Assembly: GCA_965230565.1 (NCBI GenBank)
Contig: CBDDLH010000016.1
Coordinates: 1,984,001 to 2,048,000 of the forward strand
Source: BCD1 sp965230565
GTDB lineage: Bacteria; Bacteroidota; Bacteroidia; Chitinophagales; Saprospiraceae
Length of the DNA: 64,000 nucleotides
Direction of reading: 5' to 3'
Made by a program: the position numbers and the translations under genes. Below the pieces are notes generated by a model. That model saw nothing but the letters and a program-made list of their open reading frames with translations. It had not been told where the DNA came from and ran no database searches. Numbering within the stretch: position 1 is the stretch's first letter; the number at the start of each line of letters is the position of its first letter. This document shows, one piece after another, positions 9,200-18,500 of the stretch.

Positions 9200-9700
9200 A
9201 TGAACTTTTTAAAATCCTGGCAAAAAGTATTTTTATATATCGCGGCAGTAATGACCATTTGGGCCTGTAATAATGACCCTGTTGAAGAATGGAGTGAGTT
9301 GGACCTTTTACCCTATGGGATTCCTATTTCTATTATGGCTCCGGACAGTGCAGATGTCAACATGAGTAACTTAGGTGTGATGAAAGATATTACTGTCAAA
9401 AAAGGTAATGAATACAACATTCAGATTTTTGCCTCACCACTGAGTTCGGACAATCTTGGGGAGTTAAAGGCTTCACAATTGGAAGAAGTTAAATCCAACC
9501 GCTTTTTCTCTCAAATCATTACCGATGAACCTAACGGCTTTATTTATGAGACCGTTATTGATTCGAATAACATCAATTACGGATTCCGCCACGTATATTA
9601 TCAGGCGGACCTGGAATATGTCTTTCAGCAAAGTTTGATTGGCTCTTTTACACAGGAACAAATTGAAAAGATGTATAAGGCTATTAAACAGGGAGAGTAA
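9200..9700 (+). CDS. Small lipoprotein of unknown function
   Basis: A 166-residue predicted lipoprotein. From ATG 9200 the protein begins with a basic then hydrophobic stretch ending in the lipobox IWAC, with C25 as the acylated cysteine. I prefer this start over the in-frame ATG at 9113, which would put 29 basic residues ahead of the signal peptide. The mature part is acidic and polar with no motif I recognise. A Rho-independent terminator follows at about 9794. It is divergent from recN, with the two starts about 120 bp apart. Confidence 0.75.
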   Translation: MNFLKSWQKVFLYIAAVMTIWACNNDPVEEWSELDLLPYGIPISIMAPDSADVNMSNLGVMKDITVKKGNEYNIQIFASPLSSDNLGELKASQLEEVKSNRFFSQIITDEPNGFIYETVIDSNNINYGFRHVYYQADLEYVFQQSLIGSFTQEQIEKMYKAIKQGE

Positions 9701-9737
9701 AAACTGGTTGCACGTTGCTGCCCCGATACTTCGTGTA

Positions 9738-9761
9738 CGGGATTTCGCTACGCTCAAGTTG
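9738..9761 (+). repeat. Short dispersed intergenic repeat, copy 2
   Basis: Partner of the 7276-7299 segment in opposite orientation, 22 of 24 bases identical (core CGGGATTTCGCT). It lies between the lipoprotein stop and its terminator. Confidence 0.6.
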
Positions 9762-9793
9762 CTGGTAAAAGATATTCTCTTTGATCAAACCAA

Positions 9794-9831
9794 CAAAAAA
9801 AGGCTCTGCATTATGCATGAGCCTTTTTTTG
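9794..9831 (+). terminator. Rho-independent terminator after the lipoprotein gene
   Basis: Stem AGGCTCTGC pairs with GCA(T)GAGCCT around a five-base loop, with one bulged T. It is preceded by an A-run and followed by seven T residues. Confidence 0.8.
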
Positions 9832-10141
9832 TTTGCAGGGGCTTCCAATTTATTAGGAAGCTTTGTTAACGAGCTCCAAATTAAATAACAGGAGTATCAT
9901 TAACAAGATACTTAGAATGATCATGGAATTCGGATTTGGTTTCAAAAAAGGTGTTAAATTTTCTCTAATCGCCTGTTCGTAAATATGTCACTATCATGGT
10001 ATAATATATTGCAAAATACAGGAAATGCAGGGTTGTGTCAATGGGAAGGCTGGAATTTTGTAGTTCTATGGACCAATTCAAACAACTGAATACTAATATT
10101 TTCAGCACTGCAAATTTGGTGTAATCAATTGATTATTAACT
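9832..10141. other. Gene-free AT-rich spacer
   Basis: About 310 bases with no convincing open frame, repeat or RNA. It separates two convergent transcription units, each with its own terminator. Confidence 0.6.
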
Positions 10142-10182
10142 AAAAAGCGGCCAGCGAAAGATATCCGCTGACCGCTTTTTTC
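10142..10182 (-). terminator. Terminator of the superoxide dismutase gene
   Basis: A near-perfect stem (AAAAAGCGG-C-CAGCG with CGCTG-A-CCGCTTTTT), nine-base loop, flanked by A and T runs. It can act in both directions and lies 18 bp past the sod stop. Confidence 0.85.
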
Positions 10183-10200
10183 CAGATATATTAAAATCTG

Positions 10201-10833
10201 TTAAAATTCAGAAGCTCCTTCGTTAGCATCATTATAACGCTTGGTAACCGCATCCCAGTCGATCACATTAAAGAAAGCCTCGATATAATCAGGTCTTCTA
10301 TTCTGATAGTTGAGGTAGTAAGCATGTTCCCAAACGTCAAGCCCGAGAATTGGTGTACCTTCTTCTTCAACAACATCCATCAGTGGATTGTCCTGGTTAG
10401 CTGTTGAGCAAACGAACAATTTGTCATTTTTATCAACACACAACCAAGCCCATCCTGAGCCAAAACGAGTAGCAGCTGCCTGGGCAAATTCAGTTTTGAA
10501 ATTTTCAAAAGAACCAAAATCACGCATAATAGCCTTATGGATATTCATACGCTCTGAAGGTTCACCACCACCGTTTGGTGACATCACTTTCCAGAAGAGG
10601 TCGTGGTTGTAAAAACCACCGCCGTTATTTCTTACACCTCCGGAAGCTTTGGATACATTAGCCAAAATTTCTTTGATGGATTTTCCTTCAAGGTCAGTAC
10701 CTTCAATGGCTGCATTCAGCTTATTCGTATACCCGGCATGGTGTTTGGTATGGTGAATTTCCATGGTACGGGCATCGATGTGTGGCTCCAGCGCATCATA
10801 TGCGTAGGGTAAATCAGGTAATTTAAAAGCCAT
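10201..10833 (-). CDS. Superoxide dismutase (Fe/Mn family)
   Basis: A 210-residue cytoplasmic enzyme that dismutates superoxide to oxygen and hydrogen peroxide. The metal ligands are visible: H27 in MEIHHTKHHAGY, the His in GFYNHDLFW, and Asp and His in LGLDVWEHAYYLNYQNRR. The GGG after MSPN and the Gln in STANQDNPLM resemble Mn or cambialistic enzymes more than the E. coli Fe type, but the metal cannot be settled by eye. It is a single-gene unit with its own promoter and terminator. Confidence 0.96.
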   Translation of the reverse strand: MAFKLPDLPYAYDALEPHIDARTMEIHHTKHHAGYTNKLNAAIEGTDLEGKSIKEILANVSKASGGVRNNGGGFYNHDLFWKVMSPNGGGEPSERMNIHKAIMRDFGSFENFKTEFAQAAATRFGSGWAWLCVDKNDKLFVCSTANQDNPLMDVVEEEGTPILGLDVWEHAYYLNYQNRRPDYIEAFFNVIDWDAVTKRYNDANEGASEF

Positions 10834-10871
10834 AATATTTTTTTAGTTTGTTATTGAATGGTTTGTTTCGA

Positions 10872-10905
10872 CAAATATAAAAATTCTGTATTAGGAAGGG
10901 TCAAA
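10872..10905 (-). promoter_or_regulatory. Promoter of the superoxide dismutase gene
   Basis: Minus-strand TATATTTG (10872-10879) matches the Bacteroidota -7 element, and TTTG (10902-10905) lies 22 bp upstream as the -33 element. The -7 box is 38 bp before the start codon. Confidence 0.6.
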
Positions 10906-11043
10906 AATCCTGTTGTTAAAGCTCACAATTTAATTTTTGAATTATTCCCTTTATCAGCATATACTAAAACAACACGCAATTATCGGATTTGTTTGTATGA
11001 AATAAACTATTTTTGCTCGCGAACTGCCTGTTGAAACAATACC

Positions 11044-12201
11044 ATGAGAATTCTAAACGCTGTAGAATTAAGGATCAAACTAAAAAGGGTTGCCTGGATC
11101 ACCATAGGCTGGACACTTGCAGCGTTGCTCGACAATATCAATACCCGCACAATTGCCGCTTCCAGGTACGTGGAAATTTTACCGGACTATGAATTCGACT
11201 TTGTTTTTACGGTCAATATCGTCAGTGCCTTTTTCGCCGGAATCATTTCGGCCACCCTACTGATCTTTTTCCTCAGAGAACGTTTTCGAAAAGCTTCTTT
11301 TGGCCTGGCCATCCTTTTTAATGCCCTTATTATTTCTGCCCTTAATATTGCCATAAGTTCCGGTTCCTATATTTTATTCTTTGCCTTCAAACTAAAAAAA
11401 TGGGTCTCCCATCCGGAGGTACTTGAATTCAGCAGTAAACTTATTGGCGACACCCTTTTTTATAAAAAATTCCTCTTTTGGTTTTTTCTCGTGATGTTGA
11501 CCATAATCGGCTTGCATGTCAATGAAAAATACGGCCAGGGAGTGCTGGGCAAGCTCGTTCTGGGTAAGTACTTACACCCCAGGGAAGAAGAACGCATTTT
11601 CATGTTCGTCGATATACGGTCGTCAACTACTATTGCAGAACAATTGGGCCACCTGCGCTTTTTCGAATTACTCAATGATTTTTACAGAGATCTTACGAAT
11701 CCGATCATTTATAAATCAGGAGAGATCTACCAGTACGTAGGTGATGAGATCGTTATTTCCTGGCCAATGGACATAGGTCTGCAAAATGCCAATTGCCTCC
11801 GTTGTTTCTATGACATCAAGGCTACCCTGGAAACCCTTTCCGGAGAATACAAGGAAAAATACGGCCTGGTTCCTGTGGTAAAAGCAGGATTGCACAGCGG
11901 TTTGGTTACCACCGGGGAGATCGGAGTTATCAAAAAAGACATTGTTTTTTCCGGTGATGTGATGAATACCGCATCACGGATTCAGGCCCAGTGTAACAAA
12001 TTCGGTGTGGACATCCTGTTGTCGAAAACCCTCCTGGATAAACTCAAACTGCCCCCGGATGAATTCCCAAGAAAACGTGTTGGGATGATTGAATTGAGAG
12101 GTAAAAAGCAAAGAGTCGAACTCTATTCCTTCGGAGATGAGGAAGCTGAAGTGGAAATCGAGAAGAGAATGATCAGGAAACGTCGGGATGGGTTTAAGTA
12201 A
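11044..12201 (+). CDS. Membrane-linked class III adenylate/guanylate cyclase
   Basis: This 385-residue protein has about four hydrophobic segments in its first 160 residues. A class III nucleotide cyclase catalytic domain follows (about 180-365). The two metal-binding aspartates are present: D190 in MFVDIRSSTTIAEQLG and D234 in YVGDEIVISW. GLHSGLV and GDVMNTASRIQAQC are further hallmarks, the latter with the transition-state Asn and Arg. It should make cAMP or cGMP from ATP or GTP; the substrate cannot be assigned by eye. The membrane segments suggest signal-dependent activity. It stands alone on the plus strand and no matching cyclic-nucleotide receptor is visible in the window. Confidence 0.9.
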   Translation: MRILNAVELRIKLKRVAWITIGWTLAALLDNINTRTIAASRYVEILPDYEFDFVFTVNIVSAFFAGIISATLLIFFLRERFRKASFGLAILFNALIISALNIAISSGSYILFFAFKLKKWVSHPEVLEFSSKLIGDTLFYKKFLFWFFLVMLTIIGLHVNEKYGQGVLGKLVLGKYLHPREEERIFMFVDIRSSTTIAEQLGHLRFFELLNDFYRDLTNPIIYKSGEIYQYVGDEIVISWPMDIGLQNANCLRCFYDIKATLETLSGEYKEKYGLVPVVKAGLHSGLVTTGEIGVIKKDIVFSGDVMNTASRIQAQCNKFGVDILLSKTLLDKLKLPPDEFPRKRVGMIELRGKKQRVELYSFGDEEAEVEIEKRMIRKRRDGFK

Positions 12202-12294
12202 TTCAGTCATCAGGCTACAGGCTACAGTGGACAGTCAGCAGTCTTAAGTCATTTGTATCAATTTTTTGAGGGTGAGTTTTTTGTTTGACTTTTG

Positions 12295-12400
12295 TTTAAC
12301 CGCAATGGACGCAATGGGTTCGCAAAGATCGCAAAGCAATTTTTGTATACTTAAAACTCCTTGCATTCCTTGCGACTTCTTGGCGTACTTTGCGGTTAAA
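12295..12400. repeat. Inverted-repeat element TTTAACCGCAA...TTGCGGTTAAA
   Basis: Eleven-base perfect terminal inverted repeats extend inward as an imperfect alignment of about 42 bases. Both arms are built of CGCAAAG-like words. It sits in the spacer between the cyclase and the PKD protein. Similar CGCAA-rich words occur at about 26950-26985. It has no coding capacity and looks like a small non-autonomous element or intergenic palindrome. Confidence 0.75.
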
Positions 12401-12551
12401 TATTAAAAAAACATCCTTAATTCTACTTTTATACTTGTCTGCTAAAACTCATTCGATAAGGGCACCTTCCCATTAATTTCCATTAATCCAAAATCAAAAC
12501 CGACAAGGGGCATTTGTTTTTTTGTATATTACAACCGCTTTAAACAAATCT

Positions 12552-15500
12552 ATGATTATGCGTATCACCTATACTTTCCTCCTTGCGCTAATTTCATTTA
12601 CATTATCTGCGCAAATTTCATTTACAGATCAATCATCCAATCTATTTTACCAGTTCGTCAACAGCGGGGCTCCTATCGGAGTGGCTGACATGAACGGGGA
12701 CGGACTTGATGATATTATTCGTCTAGACAATACCTCTACCCTGCGGTTTGATTATCAACCTGCCGTGGGAACAGCCTTTGCAGGTTACACCCACGGAGTA
12801 TTACAAGGCACCCAATGGGGCATGTGCATTGCTGATGCTGACGAGAACGGGTATAATGATTTCTTCACCGGCGGCGGATTCAACGGGCTAAAACTCCTGA
12901 CAGCTGATAATTCAGGATCTTCTTACACCCTCAATACGATTTCTATTTTACCAATATTCCTGCAAACAGCCAATTTTGCTGACATTGATAATGATGGAGA
13001 TTCAGATATTTTTGCGTGTAATGATGTTGGTCTGAGTCATGCTTACCGTAATGACGGTCCGGGTATCATGAATTACGATGATGAACTTATAAATACTGCT
13101 TCTACAGTCCCTTCTGATAACTCAGGCAACTATGGATCAGTCTGGACAGATTATGACAGTGACGGGGACCTCGACCTTTATATTTCCAAATGCCGCCAGG
13201 GAGTTACTGACCCTAACGACGGTCGTCGGATCAACCTTTTATTCCAGAATGACGGACAAGGTAACTATATCGACGTAGCCGAAGAAGCAGGTCTTATCCC
13301 TTACGGCCAATCCTGGGCAGCAGATTTCGCAGACATCGATAATGACGGAGACCTGGATTGCTTTGTGATCAATCATGATATTCCTTGTAACCTTTACATC
13401 AATAATGGTCTGAATTATTTTGAAGACCAGTTAAACACTTCCGGCCTGGCAACAGCACTGAGTACTGCAGGAAACGGAATCCAATGCAAATTTGTGGATT
13501 TTGACAACGATACTTATGTCGACCTGTTATATTCCACCAATGGTTCTGATCATTTGCTGTTCCGCAATAATGGTAACCAGACCTTTACAGAAGTAACCAA
13601 CTGGATTATCACCGATGAAAGGATCCACAGTTTTGCAACAGGAGACCTCAACAATGACGGGTTTCAGGATTTTATCGCCGGATTCGGTAATGGATTCAAC
13701 ACTCCAAATGCACAGGTTTCTGATAAGTTATTCATCAATAGCGGGAATAACAACCACTATTTTAAAGTAAGACTCGATGGCGTTTTTTCAAACGAAAATG
13801 GTATTGGTTCCAGGTTGGAACTTTACGGCCCGTGGGGTAAACAGATCCGGGAGATACGCTCCGGAGAAAGTTATGGAATCAACACCTCTTTGACTGCCCA
13901 TTTTGGCCTCGGCGTTTTTACATCCATCGACAGTCTCATCGTCCGTTGGCCATCGGGATATGTTGATAAGATAAACGTTCCGTCAATTGATCAGACATTT
14001 TTCCTTATTGAAGGAACCAATTGCGAAGCTATTGCGGATTTCAGCACAGAAGTAAACGGCAATACCGTGACCTTTACAGATCAAAGTTCGGGCGGTACCA
14101 ATAACTGGTTCTGGAACTTCGGTGATGGCAACACTACTTTTGGGGCTAACCCGGTTCACACCTATGCGACAGAAGGTATTTATGAAGTTTGTTTGTCTAT
14201 CAATGGCGTTTGTGGATCTGACCAAATCTGCAAGGAAGTGAACGTCAATTGTCCCCTCCCCGAAATTGACTTTGTCACGGGAACCAATGGACTAACGGCC
14301 AATTTTACCGGAATCGTTTCCGGGCAGGCCAATTCATTTTTATGGGATTTTGGAGATGGAACCGGACAAGCTGGTAGTAGCACGGCCACACATACTTTTA
14401 ATGAGCCCGGCATTTACACCATTTGCTTTGAAGTTACCAATAACTGTGGCTCTTCTGAAGTTTGTAAAGATATACCTATTGGATGTACCCCACCCGCGGT
14501 GGGATTCAATGTTTCTGTCAATGAATTGACTCTTTCCTTCACAGACAATTCAAGTCCTGATGTTACCGAATGGTTTTGGGAGTTCGGGGACGGAACCACC
14601 TCTACTGAGGAGAACCCGGTACATACTTATCCCGCACCGGGAACTTATCTGATTTGCCTGACGGTTACTTCCAATTGCGGAACAAACCAGGTATGCGTTG
14701 AGGCTACACTCAACTGTACTCCGCCATCCGTAGGTTTTCAGGCTGCAATAAACCAATTAACTATTGCTTTTACAGATACTTCAAGCCCGGATGTGACAAG
14801 TTGGTTTTGGGATTTTGGAGATGGCAATACCTCCACGGAACAAAACCCGGTGCACACCTACGGGGCTGCAGGAACCTACACGGTGTGTCTGACCGTTACC
14901 AATGAGTGTGGTTCTACTGATCTCTGTTTTCCGTTCACGGTGAACTGCGCACCTCCTTCACCTGGATTCCAGGCTTCAGTGAATCAACTTACCATTACTT
15001 TTACGGACACTTCAAGCCCGGATGTTACGAGTTGGCTCTGGGATTTTGGGGATGGCAATACCTCTACGGAAGAAAATCCTGTACACACCTATGCCTCGGC
15101 AGGAACATATACTATTTGTCAGACAGTAACTTCCCCTTGTGGATCCTCCCAGGTATGTCTGCCAATTTCACTCAACTGTTCACCCCCAACAGCAGGATTC
15201 CAGGCGCAAATCAATCAACTAACGGTAACCTTCACCGACAATTCGAGTCCGGGTGTTACCGATTGGCTTTGGGATTTCGGGGATGGAACGACCTCTACTA
15301 TGGAGAACCCTTCCCATACTTTCCCTGGAGCCGGAACATATACAGTTTGTCAAACGGTCACCAATGACTGCGGTAGTAACACCGTTTGTTTACCAATCAC
15401 AGTGAATTGTGCACCTCCTTCAGTAGGATTCCAGGCACAAACAGCTGGGCTTAGCGCCAATTTCTTTAATACCTCCGGCAATGATGTCACCCAATTCCTG

Positions 15501-18500
15501 TGGGACTTTGGGGATGGAACGACTTCCACTGAAGAAAACCCGATGCATACTTTTCCTGCACCGGGAACCTATAACGTATGCCTGACAGGAACGTCTGCCT
15601 GTGGTTCCTCCACGGTTTGCCTGGAAATCACCCTCAATTGTACCCCACCAACTGCAGCCTTCGGAGCACAAATCAACCAGTTAACCGTAGATTTTACGGA
15701 CAGCTCCGGCCCAAATATTACCAGTTGGTTATGGAATTTTGGAGACGGAACAGCCTCTGTTTCCCAAAATCCGACGCATACTTTCCCTTCACCCGGAACC
15801 TATAATGTTTGCCTGACCGTTACGAATGATTGCGGCAGCAATACCGTTTGTTTACCGATAACAGTGAACTGTGCCCCCCCATCCATTGGTTTCCAAACAC
15901 AAACGAGCGGACTACTTGCCAACTTCTTTAACACTTCCGGAGGAGATGTGACTCAGTTTTTATGGGATTTTGGCGATGGATCCACTTCCACTGAAGAAAA
16001 TCCTTCTCATACTTATGCAGCTCCGGGAACCTATACGGTTTGCCTCACGGGTACTTCCATTTGTGGTTCATCTACCGCTTGTCTTGATGTTACCATTTCC
16101 TGTGCACCCCCTTCTGCCGGATTCCAGATCCAGACTAATAACCTGACCGTTACTTTAACGGATACTTCAGATCCGGATGTGACACAATGGTTCTGGGACT
16201 TTGGGGATGGTAATACCTCTACCATGCAGAATCCGGTACATACCTATGCCGTGCCCGGCACTTATACCGTATGTCTGACAGTTACTTCTTCCTGCGGAAG
16301 TAACCTGGTTTGTTTGCCTGTAACTGTTTCCTGTGCACCTCCTTCTGCCGGATTCCAGGCTCAAACGAATAACCTGACCGTTACCCTGACAGACACCTCG
16401 AGCCCTGAGGTTACCCAATGGTTATGGGATTTTAATGATGGGACAACTTCCACAGAGCAAAATCCGGTGCATACGTATTCCTCACCCGGCACTTATATAG
16501 TATGTTTGACCGTCACCTCTGTTTGCGGTTCCAATCAGGTTTGCTTACCGGTTACTGTGGCATGTACGCCACCTTCCGTAGGATTTGATGTACAGGTTGA
16601 TCAATTGACCGTTAGTCTGACGGACAACTCAAGCGACAATGTGGAACAATGGCTCTGGGATTTTGGGGATGGTAATACTTCAACCATGCAAAACCCGGTG
16701 CATACCTATGCAGCTCCGGGAACTTATACTATTTGCCTGACCGTTACCAACTCCTGTTCTTCCAATCAAATATGTCTGGACGTAACAGTGAGCTGTGTGA
16801 ATCCAACAGCCAGCTTCATTGTTCAAACCAATTTATCAACGGTGGCATTCACGGATTTCTCTGGTCCTGGCGTCACTCAATGGTTCTGGAATTTTGGAGA
16901 TGGCACTACTTCTACAGAACAAAATCCGGTGCATACTTATACGGAGTCCGGCATATATACGGTTTGTCTGGTAGTAACGAATGATTGCGGTTCAGCCCAA
17001 TATTGTGAAGCTGTCCAGATTGATTGCCCGGGGCCGGTTGCAGGTTTCACCTTACAGTCGGATACCTATACGGTTACCTTTACGGATAATTCAGAGAATA
17101 CCCCTGTAGCCTGGGCATGGGACTTTGGAGACGGCACCAATTCCTCCTTACAGAACCCGACACATATTTATGCTCAAACCGGGAATTACACGGTCTGCCT
17201 GACCGTAATCAACGAATGTGGTCAGGATACCTATTGCCAGGAAATCACCGTTTCCTGTCCGGCACCACAGGCCATTTTCGGTCATCAGACCAATGGTTTT
17301 GCAGCACAGTTTAACGATATATCCCTGAACAATCCAACCAGCTGGTCCTGGAATTTCGGGGATGGCAATGTTTCCAATGAACAAAACCCGACCCATACCT
17401 ACGCGATGGAAGGCATGTTTACGGTTTGTCTGACGGCAACCAATGAATGTGGTGAAAGCTCTTATTGTGAAACCATCACCATAACCTGTGATTCTCCGGA
17501 TGCAGCCTTCAACTTTGATAACGTTAACCTGACGACCTCTTTTACAGATGTTTCTGCAAACGAACCGACTTCATGGCAATGGGATTTTGGAGATGGAAAT
17601 ACTTCTACCCAACAAAGTCCGACACATACCTATTTTGCACCGGGAACCTATACGGTTTGTCTGACAGTCACCAACGAATGCGGATCTGATCAATTATGTA
17701 TGCAAGTGACGATCACTTGTGATGTCCCGCAATCAGGGTTTATGTATCAGAGTGATGAGTTGACCACCAGTTTCCTCGACTTCTCTACCAACAATCCAAC
17801 TTCATGGTTGTGGGACTTTGGTGACGGAACAACATCCACCATGCAAAACCCTACACATACTTTCTCCTTGCCGGGAACCTATACGGTATGTCTTACAGCA
17901 TCAAGCGTATGTGGAAGTAACCAATCCTGTCAGCAGGTGGTTATCACCTGTTCAGCACCACAAGCAGGATTCGGTTTCCAGAGTAATGAACTGGCCGTCA
18001 CCTTTACCGATAATTCTGCTAATAATCCAACCTCCTGGTTGTGGAATTTCGGAGATGGAACTACATCAACCGTTCAGAACCCTGTACACACCTATGCGCT
18101 GCCGGGAACTTATACGGTTTGCCTCACAGTGTCTTCTATTTGTGGTAACACACAAATTTGTCAGCAGGTTAATACCAGTTGCCCGCCACCTAATGTAGGC
18201 TTTGAAGTACAGCTCAATGAACTGGCTGCAAGTTTTACCGATACTTCAGGAGATGATGTCACCCAATGGTCCTGGGACTTTGGAGATGGCAATACTTCTA
18301 CCATGGAAAATCCATCTCATACTTATGCTCTTCCTGGAACCTATGAGGTTTGCCTGACAGTCACCTCAGATTGTGGGTCATCGGAGGTTTGTCTTTCCAT
18401 AACGGTTAGTTGTGGTTTACCTTCTGTTGGTTATTCAGCACAGATCAATGAGTTGACAATTAATTTCACAGATACTTCAGATGATGACGTGACTGCCTGG

